Below are positions 44,610 through 57,000 of a DNA stretch of 64,000 nucleotides, piece after piece. This stretch comes from Symbiodinium natans (taxonomy: Eukaryota > Sar > Dinophyceae > Suessiales > Symbiodiniaceae). The translations under genes were made by a program, and so were the position numbers. Where the stretch lies: NCBI GenBank assembly GCA_905221605.1, contig CAJNDS010000653.1:1-64000 (forward strand), given 5' to 3'. Under the pieces are notes generated by a model. It made no database searches. It had not been told where the DNA came from and worked only from the letters and a program-made list of their open reading frames with translations. Position 1 is the stretch's first letter. Each line of letters begins with the position of its first letter.

Positions 44610-46223
44610 GCCGGGCAGTGAATCGCAGGCAAGGTGCCCAAGATGCCTGTCAATAGATGCGGCGTCCATTGCTTGGCATCCAGAAACTTTAAGATACAGT
44701 GGTCCCTCAACTGCCCCGCGCAGCGGCCGATTTTTGCGACTGCAAACCTGTTACAGAATGGGCAGTTTGCGCAAGACGATACACATCTCTGCTGCTCTCA
44801 GGTCCTGTGAGAGCCGATATGCTCGTGATATATCTCCGCCTTGCTCACAGGTCCCGCAGGTCAATAAGCTTCAGGCTCGAGATCTCTCTCCCTGCTGCTC
44901 CCGGGTCCGGAGAGTCCATAGGCTTCAGGTTTGCGATTTATCTGCGTGCTGCTCACACATCTCAGCTGCTCTCAGGTCCTGTGAGAGCCGATAGGCTCGT
45001 GATATCTCTCCGCCTTGCTCGCAGGTCCCGTAGGTCAATAAGCTTCAGGCACGAGATCTCTCTCCCTGCTGCCCCCGGGTCCGGAGAGCCCATAGGCTTT
45101 AGGTTTGCGATTTACCTGCGTGCTGCTCCCAGGTCGCGTAGGCCCATAGGCTTCAGGTTCGCGCTTTTACTTCATGCCGGGTCCTGAAACCCGATAGGCT
45201 TCAGGTTCGCGATTTCCCTCCCTGCTGCTCCCAAGTCCCGAGGGACCACAAGCTTCGGGCGCACGACTTAACCTCCTCTTAACCTCCTCTGGGCCTTCTG
45301 GTAGGGCTGAAGCAGCAGATTCTGTCATCCCTTCTGGGCCTTCTGGCGACGGTTCCTGCAACCGTTTGCGAGTCCTAATCACATCTGGGCCTTCTGAAGA
45401 AGTTTTAGGCAGCAGTTTGAGAGGCCTACTCACTGCTGGGCCTTCCGGAGAAGTTTTAGGCAGCAGTTTGAGAGGCCTAATCACTCTGAGCCCTCCAGGG
45501 AAGGTTGAGGCAACAGTTTGAGAAACCTAATCACTTCTGGGCCTTCAGGCAACTGTTGGGACAGCAGTTTGAGAGGCCTAATCATTTCTGGGCCTTCTGA
45601 AAATCTTGAGGCATCAGTTTGAGAGGTCTACCCACTGCTTCTGCTTGCCACAGCGCAGGAGGGCGGGCGCCCTCCTGGCCGGGCAGTGAATCGCAGGCAA
45701 GGTACCCAAGATGCCTGTCAATAGATGCGGCGTCCATTGCTTGGCATCCAGAAACTTAAAGATACTGTGGTCCCTCAACTGCCCCGCGCAGGGAGGGAAA
45801 TGGCACCTCGAACCTGTGCATGTGCGGGCACCTGGTGACGAGGCTCGTACTAGCTAGGGGGCGTGGCAATTGCGCACTCCACTGTTGCAAAGAGTTGATA
45901 CGCTGCACGGGCGGGAGAGGCAGGCTTGCTGCAGGGTGTAGGGCAGTTATTCGCATCAACAGGCAAAGGGCTGGTGTAAGGCACACAGTGAGCAGCACAG
46001 CCCTCACGCATGCAGGCTGGTATAGCCACACAGCAAGCAGCACAGCAACCGCACGCGAACTGGATGCATCGAAAGCACAAACCTTTGCTGCGTTCTCGCT
46101 CTTACTAGCAGACAAAGGCCCGCGCAATGCGCAAAGCACTTCCTTGGCGTTCTCGCTCTCACTAACCAAGGGAAGCGCACAAACAAACAAACACCCACCT
46201 TCCCCGTCCACAACGGCAAAAGC

Positions 46224-48754
46224 ACCAATTACTCAGCAGCCCGTCACCCAAAGCAATGCTGCGCCACGTCTGGTACAGACATTAAGCGAAAGTATGGGTA
46301 GGCCGTAAGGCAAGGAACCTCCGTCACCTAAACTGCTCAACGCGTCCGTAGAGACAGTCCCCACACAAGCGCCAGGGCCGTAGCAATAGCACTCAGGACT
46401 CCATTGTAGGTTGGCAAGAAAGTTGCAAGCACACTAAGCACAATGCACACAGAGTGCCAGAAGAGGCGCCCCCTTCCCCCCCGACGAGCGGGGGCAGACA
46501 AGGGGCTGGTGTGGCTCCACTATGCTGCCGTCTGCGCTGTGTGAGTCCGGGCGTCCTCACGTAGCTAAGGCCATAGGGCAGGCCTGGAGCGCTGCTTGCA
46601 AGAGGCCATATTCTTACAGCCCCGCGCAGCGGCCGATTTTTGAGACGGCGCAAGAGCCCCAAAGGCTGCTGGCTGGCACTTGGGCAGTGTGCTTCCCAGG
46701 TACCGGGAGCCTATCGGCTTGGCGTGCTTAGCCTGGTGCAGTTTAAGACCCACAAGGCTGCTTAACGGTCTGCAGCCAACCGCGCGTCAAGTGTGAGAGT
46801 CAAGGGGCCTTAGAACTCGGAGCCCCGCGCAGCGGCCGATTTTTTTGAGAGCACTTCAAGCAGGTTCACCCCGTGACTACACCTGATGCGGGACCCACAG
46901 CAAAGTGCTAGGCCTAGTCACTACTGGACCTGCTGGGATAGGTCGAAGCAGCAGTTCCTCACATCCCTTCTGGGCCTTCTGGCGAAGGTTCCGGCAGCCG
47001 TTTGCAGGGCTTAATCACTTCTGGGCCTTCTGGAGAAGTTTTAGGCAACAGTTTGAGAGGCCTACTCACTGCTGGGCCTTCCGGAGAAGTTTTAGGAAGC
47101 AGTTTGAGAGGCCTAATCACTTTGAGCCCTCCAGGGAAGGTTGAGGCAACAGCTTGAGAAACCTAATCACTTCTGGGCCTTCAGGCAACTGTTGGGACAG
47201 CAGTTTGAGAGGCCTAATCATTTCTGGGCCTTCTGAAAATCTTGAGGCATCAGTTTGAGAGGTCTACCCACTGCTTCTGCTTGCCACAGCGCAGGAGGGC
47301 GGGCGCCCTCCTGGCCGGGCAGTGAATCGCAGGCAAGGTGCCCAAGATGCCTGTCAATAGATGCGGCGTCCATTGCTTGGCATCCAGAAACTTAAAGATA
47401 CAGTGGTCCCTCAACTGCCCCGCGCAGCGGCCGATTTTTGCGACTGCAAACCTGTTACAGAATGGGCAGTTTGCGCAAGACGATACACATCTCTGCTGCT
47501 CTCAGGTCCTGTGAGAGCCGATAGGCTCGTGATATCTCTCCGCCTTGCTCTCAGGTCCCGCAGGTCAATAAGCTTCAGGCACGAGATCTCTCTCCCTGCT
47601 GCTCCCGGGTCCGGAGAGCCCACAGGCTTTAGGTTTGCGATTTACCTGCGTGCTGCTCCCAGGTTGCGTAGGCCCATAGGCTTCAGGTTCGCGCTTTTAC
47701 TTCATGCCGGGTCCTGAAACCCGATAGGCTTCAGGTTCGCGATTTCCCTCCCTGCTGCTCCCAAGTCCCGAGGGACCACAAGCTTCGGGCGCACAACTTA
47801 ACCTCCTCTTAACCTCCTCTGGGCCTTCTGGTAGGGCTGAAGCAGCAGATTCTGTCATCCCTTCTGGGCCTTCTGGCGAAGGTTCCTGCAACCGCTTGCG
47901 AGTCCTAATCACATCTGGGCCTTCTGAAGAAGTTTTAGGCAGCAGTTTGAGAGGCCTACTCACTGCTGGGCCTTCCGGAGAAGTTTTAGGCAGCAGTTTG
48001 AGAGGCCTAATCACTCTGAGCCCTCCAGGGAAGGTTGAGGCAACAGTTTGAGAAACCTAATCACTTCTGGGCCTTCAGGCAACTGTTGGGACAGCAGTTT
48101 GAGAGGCCTAATCATTTCTGGGCCTTCTGAAAATCTTGAGGCATCAGTTTGAGAGGTCTACCCACTGCTTCTGCTTGCCACAGCGCAGGAGGGCGGGCGC
48201 CCTCCTGGCCGGGCAGTGAATCGCAGGCAAGGTGCCCAAGATGCCTGTCAATAGATGCGGCGTCCATTGCTTGGCATCCAGAAACTTAAAGATACTGTGG
48301 TCCCTCAACTGCCCCGCGCAGGGAGGGAAATGGCACCTCGAACCTGTGCATGTGCGGGCACCTGGTGACGAGGCTCGTACTAGCTAGGGGGCGTGGCAAT
48401 TGCGCACTCCACTGTTGCAAAGAGTTGATACGCTGCACGGGCGGGAGAGGCAGGCTTACTGCAGGGTGTAGGGCAGTTATTCGCATCAACAGGCAAAGGG
48501 CTGGTGTAAGCCACACAGTGAGCAGCACAGCCCTCACGCATGCAGGCTGGTATAGCCACACAGCAAGCAGCACAGCAACCGCACGCGAACTGGCATGCCT
48601 CGAAAGCACAAACCTTTGCTGCGTTCTCGCTCTTACTAGCAGACAAAGGCCCGCGCAATGCGCAAAGCACTTCCTTGGCGTTCTCGCTCTTACTAACCAA
48701 GGGAAGCGCACAAACAAACAAACACCCACCTTCCCCGTCCACAACGGCAAAACC
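46224..48754. repeat. Segmental tandem duplication, copy 2 (about 2,531 bp)
   Basis: Second copy; starts at CACCAATTACTCAGCAGCC as copy 1 does. Differs by a few substitutions and the missing 172-bp block. Homology stops near 48754, where the sequence turns unique. Confidence 0.92.
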
Positions 48755-48759
48755 AACAC

Positions 48760-50900
48760 AAGCAACATGTAGCGCCCTCAGCCGGGTGGGCCTGACGAGT
48801 GCGTTTGGGCCATTCGAGAATGATGCACGGCGTTCAAAAGGTAAACATTGATCTCAGACTGCGGCAAAAACATGCTCCTATCTTCACATGCACCGCAAAG
48901 TTAAAAGGTTTGGTAAAAGCGAATTCGCACTTGCGACATAGTGCAGATACCTTACGCCGAAGCTGTCCGTACTGCACAGACGCGCAAGAAACACAAACAA
49001 CTATGTACTTGCGGAAGGGAACGGGCGTTCCCAATTAAACGGCTAACAAAGAGAAAGAGAACGGGCGTTCTCAATCTCTATAAGAAGATTGTTTCGGAGT
49101 GACAGGACAGCTGAGGGCTCAGTTGACGTCACTTTGGAAGGTTGGGAGCGGGCGTACCCAACAGTCAGTGTGCACAAGACAAAGACTAAAGGGCAAACCA
49201 AGCTTGCGGTGTTGAAACAGCTGAAATCCAAAGCCAAGCTCTGGATTCTTCTTGCAAGCGGGCGCTCACAAGGAACTGCACAATGCTAAGGGGCCCCAGC
49301 TACAAAGCAAACACAGCACCAAGCACACCTACGCCTCCAGGCTGTCCCAGAGGGGGCCGCTACCTACGAGTAAAGGTTCCAAGCAAAGCCAGACCTTTAG
49401 CTATGGACTCCCACCCCTTCTACGGCTTCCCTGGTGGCTTAACCACCTCGAGCAGACGCGGCCTTGAGCCAAAGGGGGTTACGGGTGTTGTTGACCCGCC
49501 TCAATCAGCAGCCATAAGAAAAAAATAAAATACCAACAAAAAAGAAGATGTAATGCTGGAAGAAAAGAAAAAGACAACTATAACCCCTGCCACTGCGTAT
49601 GAGGGCGGCACAAAGCCCATAAAGCCAAAAACTTCCAATCACATGCTCTCACAGTCCCGCTCGATGCTCAGACTGCGTGTGAGCCCAAACAAGCGAACGA
49701 AGGGAGCAGAATGCGGCAAGGCTTGACGCACCAAGCGGAGGCCGACGAAGGGCGGTGCTTAACAGACCCAAGCGGCGGCCGAAGAAGGAGGGGTGATGAT
49801 GATCAGGCCGGGTACCGCAAATGGTAAGGTGAACATAAGTGGAAGTGAAAACGGAATGAAGAATACAAGAAACGTTGCACGGTTTGGAAATGGTTCTCAT
49901 CCTGCCGATATCCGCGGCAGTAGCTGCTCAGTTTCGCGTTCCGAGCTGAACGTGTCTCCCGGATAACCCCCGGTACCACTAGGAGGGGCCGAAGGATCCC
50001 GTATTAATAGGGTCGCGATCCCTGTCTACGGGTGCAAACACAAACGGTTTTTTGCTTTCGTAGCTGAAGCTGCCAATGTCTTGAGCTAACCGTCCGCATT
50101 GGGCCGTTCTCGCATCAGAGCCTATACATGTCGAATGCGGACAACATGATTTGAAACACATCTTATACCGCTGTCGCCAGATGGCGAGAAAGATCTATAT
50201 TCGTCAGTCATCGATCGTTATCCCACAATATCTCACAACCTCTATCCATCGCTCGTCAGTTCGTCGTCGGCTTCTTTACCATATCTTGTCGTCGGTCCAA
50301 TCTCCGAGAGCGGTGTCGTAAACCAAAAGACAATGGAACACTAGATTATACTATCATATACTAGAGTACAGTAAACTATAGTATTCACCATACAAGGTCT
50401 ACAAAACAAAAAACTGCAAGTAAACAAAACCTCTTGCTTAGTTTCGGCCCAAGTCTTGTCAGTCTTCCAGCAGCAAGGCGCAAAGTGTGAACCCGGAACT
50501 TCTCCAACTCTACTTGAGCTTGCCTGCCTTTTTGATCAGTTCTTGCTGCTTCTCATTTTGGGTTTCGGCGAAAAAGACAGCAAGTTCATGTATTTGTAAG
50601 TGAACGAAATAATTGTGTGAACACATGAAATGCATGAACCAACGAACGAAACGAGCACAACAATGAACGCACCCTGATTTGCCCACTTGTGGGGATAGTC
50701 GACTGTGTTTAGAGGACACGGTGGCTGCAGTCTGGCCCTCTGCGTGTAAATTTTTGGTGGTTTTGCTTAACGTCTGCTAGCTTGCGTGCCGCCATCAACG
50801 TGTCCTATTTGAAATCTCAACTGCATGAGTCCACCAAGGCCCTTCCCAGCCGTAAACCTTCTGGAAACCCTCAACCCTAAACCCTCAACCCTCAACTCTT
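48760..50900. other. Unique region, nothing assigned
   Basis: No exon, RNA gene or repeat array that I can support. Base composition is even and the frames on both strands are short. Confidence 0.5.
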
Positions 50901-50927
50901 TCATAGAAAGATTAAAACCAAATGGGG

Positions 50928-51150
50928 AACGTGGCCATTGGCAAACAACGTGGCCATTGGCAAAAAAAAACGTAACCATTGGCAAAAAGCCGTGCCATCA
51001 GCAAATCTGCCAATGGCCACAGTCCGTCCGGGAATATCTTCGAGATTTGGCTTGGCATCTCTTGACTTACTAATGGCCACGGCCTCGGCGTTTTTTACCA
51101 GTCTTCATAAGCCTAATGACATTGGTGGCCATTGGCAAAAGCCGTCACAA
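50928..51150. repeat. Cluster of TGGCCATTGGCA motifs
   Basis: Six or more copies of (TGG)CCATTGGCAAA in plus orientation and two in reverse (TGCCAATGGCCA), irregularly spaced. The core TTGGC(n)GCCAA-type half-sites resemble paired protein-binding sites, but no factor can be named. Confidence 0.7.
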
Positions 51151-51717
51151 CACCCTGTGCTTCTTTCAGAAGGACACGCCTTCCCTCAGCCTTCATCTAA
51201 AACATGGTTGTTGTTGCGCAGTCACTAGTGATCAAACGACAAAGCAAATAACAGAGGAGCACATAAAGGTACAAGTTCCATAAGCGGCAAAGGCTTGTGT
51301 TGATTTTGCCGTTGTGGACAAGGAAGTGGGTGTACTGCCCTACCAAGTGCCACCAGGTGTTGCTGCACAGGTTTAAGGTAGAGGTCCGTCCGGGTCAAGG
51401 CGGTAGGTGCTTACACATGTACAGGCTTGAGGTGCAGGTCCTGCTGGTTTAGTCGCTTGCAGTGCCGTGCCCAGGCCAGGAATGTTAAGGGCACAGTGGG
51501 CGTGCAGCGTTCCATAGCTTTGGCCAGCCATTGCGTCCTTGTCAAGAACTGCAAAAATTGGTTTTTTCTTTTTTGAACTTTGGAGAAATTGAGAAAACAC
51601 TCAAAAGTACCTTGGATAATTTCGTCAGATTTATTGCAGTAAATACAGCAACACTTTTTTTTTCAGTTCAACAGATTTTCCATCAGTCTAAGAAGAGAAA
51701 AGAAGGGTGCAGAATCA

Positions 51718-51842
51718 GCAAGAACATTGAAAATGCAATATATTTTTCAAAATAGCTTGGTGGAACTGCAGCTTGGAAAAGTCAACGCTTTGAAGCAAGT
51801 GTTTTCAAACGCCTCTGACAGTGTCTTTTGGACAGACATTGT
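51718..51842. repeat. Dispersed repeat, copy B
   Basis: Partner of 39195-39303. Reading either strand, substitutions between the copies are often conservative (minus frame S-V-Q-x-x-L-S-E-A-F-x-x-T-C-F), so an old coding origin is possible. Confidence 0.72.
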
Positions 51843-52589
51843 CGAAAAGCAACCTCCACAGGAACGCCTAGCACAGATCCACAGGGTTTGCACTCTTAAA
51901 CCTGGCAATAGACCTACGGCGCATACAATGAGAATGGCACATGCGTGACAGTTATTTTGCTCAAGCGTTTGTTGTGAGCACTGACTCTCAACCCGCGCAA
52001 TAGCCTTCTGTCTGGATTTGGCGTGGATCATCTTCGGAAGATTCTTGGCTCCTCTCCAGGGCTTGCAAGTGTTTCGGTGCACAGGCTCCACCGGGTCAGA
52101 CGTGCTTGCAGGTGCCCGCATATGCCACAGGCTGAAGTGTGCACAGCCCTTACAGGTACCAGCAAAGGCACAGGCATGTTTTTGCCGCTTTTAACGTTGT
52201 GCATCTTGACTGGCCCAAACTGCGCTTGTCAGGCCCACGGCTGAGAGCGCCGCAAATGTTGCAGATGCCACAGATCCTGGTTTTTGTTTGCAGCACACCC
52301 GTAGGTCTTATTCATTTTGTCAGACGTCCCACGTTTGATGCCGCAGGTTCTCAGTCCCTCAGCACAGACCGTCGTCGGTCTTGTGCGGCGTCTGAGGTTT
52401 AGCAGGCAGGTTCTTATTAGGTCAGATTCTAATTGCAGCACTGTGGGTCTTGTGCCAGGCGTCCAGGTCAGCAGATGCCACAGGTCCTCAGGACTGCCTG
52501 ACATGTCCTCGTGCCTTTGCTTCACACTCAGAGCAGACAACTCAAGTGCACATCACGTGTCAACTGGGAAACTAGGAGGGTCACATATA

Positions 52590-52976
52590 TCAACTGTTGG
52601 CCTTGGAGTCGTATTGCGAGTTTGTCAGTGTAACATCTAATTTCGGCGTGGAGTACATGCTGAGCCAAGTGGCACGTGTGGAAGCAAGCACTGTTTGTCC
52701 GTTCTTGCAAAGCCAGGTTGTGATGACGGCGTCTTCGAGGAGCCTGGAGCGCCTGCCGATGTCGTGGACCTGGGTGACTGGTAGGTGGGGGCTGACATAA
52801 ATCATTTGGATGTCCACGCCGGAGCTTTCAACGATGCTGTTGATTTGGACGCTGGTAGCAATGCGGATTTCGTGGAGGGCCCCAACATTGACCCCGTAGC
52901 CTTGGATGTAGACGACGACCAGCCAGAGCATGACAACGTGCCAGCTGAAGTGTTCGAGGAAATTCCAGAGCCCCAT
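52590..52976 (-). CDS. Possible 128-aa membrane or secreted protein
   Basis: Starts MGLWNFLEHFSWHVVMLWLV, a plausible signal peptide or membrane anchor. Then comes a polar, beta-rich body (VQINSIVESSGVDIQMIYVS) and a stop. Intronless. The opposite strand has an acidic frame (VALDVDDDQPEHDN), so the choice of strand rests on the N-terminal hydrophobic segment alone. No homology recognised. Confidence 0.35.
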   Translation of the reverse strand: MGLWNFLEHFSWHVVMLWLVVVYIQGYGVNVGALHEIRIATSVQINSIVESSGVDIQMIYVSPHLPVTQVHDIGRRSRLLEDAVITTWLCKNGQTVLASTRATWLSMYSTPKLDVTLTNSQYDSKANS

Positions 52977-53261
52977 GCATGGACTTCAAAGACATGCTGA
53001 ACTCTCTCGTGTGCTGGCAGCTCTGACCTCTTTCTGCCTAATCTGGGGGAAATTTCGCATTCTCCGCTGTGTTGGAGTGAGATGGTGCAACATGGTGGTG
53101 CTTGGTTCCGCAAGCAGCAAAGTCCAGGCTAGACATCTCCGCTACAATTTGGACACGAGGCACTGCACCTTGGTGATTGCAACAGGGCTTCCGGGTTTTT
53201 GCAGCAGGGTGGTCGGGTTTGTTGTGGAGATATCTGATTTGGCAACTTCGAGCGAAATCGG

Positions 53262-53361
53262 ATTCCCTTCGGGGATCATCCGATAAAATTGGAACAATAC
53301 AGAGAAGATTAGCATGGCTCCTGCGCAAGGATGACACGCACAACTCGAGAAGTGTACCAAA
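53262..53361 (+). ncRNA. U6: U6 spliceosomal snRNA
   Basis: Contains ACAATACAGAGAAGATTAGC, the invariant ACAGAGA region that pairs with the 5' splice site. It also contains CCTGCGCAAGGATGACACGC, the U4-pairing and catalytic AGC/internal stem-loop part. The 5' end folds as a short hairpin TCCCTTCGGGGA followed by AAAATTGGAAC, as in other U6 RNAs. Length about 100 nt fits. The last base is approximate because the RNA runs into the T-tract. It supplies the catalytic core of the spliceosome. Confidence 0.95.
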
Positions 53362-53369
53362 TTTTTTTT
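53362..53369 (+). terminator. RNA polymerase III T-run
   Basis: Eight T residues directly after the U6 3' end, the normal Pol III stop signal and the source of the U6 oligo-U tail. Confidence 0.85.
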
Positions 53370-54002
53370 AGATCTCTTGATGAGATTTTTGAACTCTTCT
53401 TGAACAGGAACCTCTATCAGTCGAAGGCCCAGCTAGCTTGCTGTACCCCATGCTCAAAAAATGTTCATTGGCAGGTAAGTGACTGGCAGCTAAACTTACC
53501 TGGCTAGTGTTGGGCGGAGATCCAGCAGCTCGCTCTCATAGGGTGCAGATTTCTCTTGGCTTGGTGAGACCGTGTTTTGAGTGGGAAGAACCGTTTTCTG
53601 TTCGTTTTCTCGAAACTCGTTTGTCGGAACTCGTTTCCTGTTTGTGACCTGGTATTTGGTGATTAGAAGTGACTCAAGCCAGTTTAGGTCTGCACAGAGC
53701 TCAGCAGAGCACCTAAGAGGTGCTAGGAACTTATGCACAGTGTTTAGGAGTAGAAGTTTGATGGCTGAGTGTTTTCACCTGAAGTACCTTTGTTTTCCCA
53801 TGTCTGGCAGACAGTGTTTGAAGCTGGAGAGCCGTGCTCGCATTGGCTCAAGACGAGCGGAGCTCGAGAAGCTGTGAACAGCGCAGTGAAAAGAGTCCGC
53901 ACTTCGTGCTGTGAGGGTTGAGTGTAGTCTTGACCTGAGGTCCCTTAGGCCCCGTAGCTGTGCCACGAGTTTCAACGTGGTAGCGGAGCTTCGTGCTCCA
54001 GC

Positions 54003-57000
54003 ATGGACAATGGTGAAGAACGTGTGCCTGGACGAGACCGTTCTCCGAGAGGCCGCAGTGCAAGCAGCCTGAGTTCCACAGGGCTTTATGGTGCAAGGTC
54101 ACCAAGTGCCAGTGGGAGAAGAGAACGTGGAAGGTCTTTGCCAGCGCGACCAGCTTCAGTTCCACGCGGAGTAGACCCAAGGCAGTGGACAGCTACGACG
54201 GGAGCAGACCATCAGCCGCCAGTCGGGGCTGTACCCTCGTTTGGACCTCAGTTCTACCAGATGGGAACACCCCCTCAGACGGCACCACAAGAACCCCTTC
54301 AAGTTCCGAATACGCAGTTGCCCATTGCACCTGGAGTAGCTCAACAGATGGAGTTTACAAGAGCAATGCTGCAAGCACAGGACGAGCAGATCCGACAGCA
54401 GGCAGCTCAACTTCAACAGATGAGTGCCATGCTGACGCAGGCATTGCAGCTTGCAAGTGCGAATGCTGCAAATGCACAAAATGCAACAGCTACAACTTCA
54501 TCGTCGACGAGTCCTACCCCTGGAGGAGACCCCTCAGCAGCACCTGCGAATGCATCGACTCCTGTGGACATGGAAGTAGACTCTGGTGTACGAAACAAGA
54601 GAGCAGAGGGTTACATTCCACAGTTGCCTCAGCTGAACTATGCGTCTATGACGAGCAGACATGCTGAAATCCGAGTTTGGACAGCCTACAGAGACGAACT
54701 TACGAGTTGGCTTTGTTTGCTCGACGACCGCTACGCTACGGAATTGCAAGAAGCGATCAGTAGCAATGTGGAAGTCTTGCAAGTGAGGCTTGAAGCCGGG
54801 AAAGCAGCCCGGTCAACCAAACTTTGGTTTTTGCTTCGTCAGTCCATGAGCAAGTTCCAACGTGGGCAAGATTTGGTGCATCTCATCGAGGTGAAACAAA
54901 TGGGAGCAAGTGCCGGATACGAACTCTGGCGCTCGTTGAACAACGAATTGTCAGTTCGCTCCAGAGTGGAGGGACAGGCCCTCCGCGAACAGGCGTTAGG
55001 CCTGGTGCCACCAAAGCATCTCAAGCGACCACTTGATGTCGCCAGGTGGTACACCACCGAGCTTCTCAAGTTCGAGGCGCAGGTGAAGCATCGCTTCCCG
55101 GAGTTGCTCATCGGAGAACAAGAGGGAGTCCTGTGCCTGATGAAGCACTTGGATTCTGAGACCAAGAGATATCTGCTCCTCCATCACTCAACAAAGAGCA
55201 TGGGTGAGCTGATGACTGGTTTGCAGTTTTACGACGAGCAACTTCGTGTGATGGACTTCCAGAGAGAAGGAGCATCCGGGTATGCGAATGCTTTCAAGGG
55301 CGGTAAGGGCGAGAAGGGCGACAGAGACAAGAGCAACAAAGGCTCCAAGGGCAACAAGGGCAACAAAGGCGAGAAAGGAGAAAAGGGACTGAAGGGCGGC
55401 AAAGCGAAAGGAAAGGACAAGAAAGGTGAGCGAAGCGGAAAAGGGGACAAAGCTCGAAGCAAGAGCAGAGAGGCGAAGAAGACGGATGTCTGCCGGAACT
55501 GCGGGAAGACTGGACACTGGGCGCGCGACTGCTGGGCACCTCCGAAGGATAAAGCCGCAGCGGCGACGAGCCAGGCCGTTACGACGCAGCCAGAGGCACC
55601 ATCGTCTTCATCGTCTACATCGGCGAAAGCAGCAGCGCAGCCCACAACCAAAGGTTGGGAGCCAGCGATGTGCGACCAGCAGGGCGTAATTACCGTCCGA
55701 AAGCACGGCGTAACGCTGAGACCAACCATGTTTGCTTCAGTTAGTTGGCTTGCGTCAGTTCGGAATGACCATCCTTTAGCGCTGAAACCGCAAGATTTGA
55801 TCGCCAAAACGGAACAGTTTCGTCGAAGTCGGTCTCGCAAGTCGTCTTCGAGTCGTGATTTTCATCGTTCGACTTCGAATCGAGGTCATCGCAGCTCTGC
55901 GAGAGTGTGTGTTGAGCCCGAAAACCCCGAATTGCTGGATGTTTCATGTCTTGATGAGGTAGTTGATTGCGAGTTTCAGACGAGCCACGAACATGTTGAC
56001 CTGGACCAAGGCGAAGCTAAGGACAGACTAAGGACAGTCGATGACGTTTCCGGCCCTGCGAGGGATCAACTTCAGTTTTTCTTCAGTCATGTGGATACGC
56101 CAGTTGTTCAGGAGCTTGGTAGGGATGAGCGCTTGATTTTTAGTGAAGACAACAGCGTTATCTCACACAAGCAACAGGACAACAGCACCACACCAGCAGT
56201 CGAGTGGCTTGTATTTGAAAATGACAGCAGCGTTATCTCACACAAGCAACAGGACAACAGCACCACACCAGCAGTCGAGTGGCGTGTATTTGAAAATGAC
56301 AGCAGCGTTATCTCACACAAGCAACAGGACAACAGCACCACACCAGCAGTTGAGCGTCTTATGCATGAGCATGGTAGGGAAACAGTTGTCTGTCGTGCTT
56401 GCTTGAAGGATTTCCCTGATGAGGTTGAGACTGGCAGCTTGGATTGCTCAAAGAGGCGAAGTTTTCCTAGAGTAGGACAGATAGGAGACCGCCGCTATGG
56501 ATCCGAGTGCCACGATGCAACGAAGCATTCAAGAGTTGGAAGGCATGCGCCAGGGGGCGAGACGCAGGAGATTGATATTGTTGGAGGCCAACGCCGCGCA
56601 ACACGGCATAGAGCTTCCACAGAATCTCCGAGAGGAGCTCCAGGCAACGTATGCCGAGGCGGAGTCCACTGGAGGGGACGAGATGGATCTGGATTTGGAT
56701 TCGGCAAGGGTGGACCCTTCGACCTCATCTCCTTCGATAGAGTACATCATGGAAGAGACGGAAGCGGCGGAGGCACCGTCGTCCCACACTGGGGTGAGGG
56801 AATTCCAAACGGATCCTTCGATGTCAGAGGCTCCAGCCAAGGGACCCGCTATGGTGCAGATGAAGCCGACGCCAAAGATCAAATCCAAGGAAAAAGCCAA
56901 GGCCGTGAGACCGGTGCGGAACTTGCTGCCGGACCATGTAGTCGACCATGGGGGTCGATCCTCGGGAGCCCTCCGGCCCCCCGCCGGCATCGTCAGCGCC

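Larger units (their letters stand above)
43521..46223. repeat. Segmental tandem duplication, copy 1 (2,703 bp)
   Basis: Aligns with 46224-48754 almost base for base. It contains one extra about 172-bp block near 44940-45110 (an extra round of the CTCTCAGGTCCTGTGAGAGC minisatellite). No convincing gene: the matching open frames in both copies are by-products of the duplication. Confidence 0.92.

Noticed and set aside
43690-46662. Identical 89-codon minus frames at 43690-43959 and 46393-46662, and similar paired frames
   Set aside because: Identity comes from the segmental duplication, not from selection on a protein.
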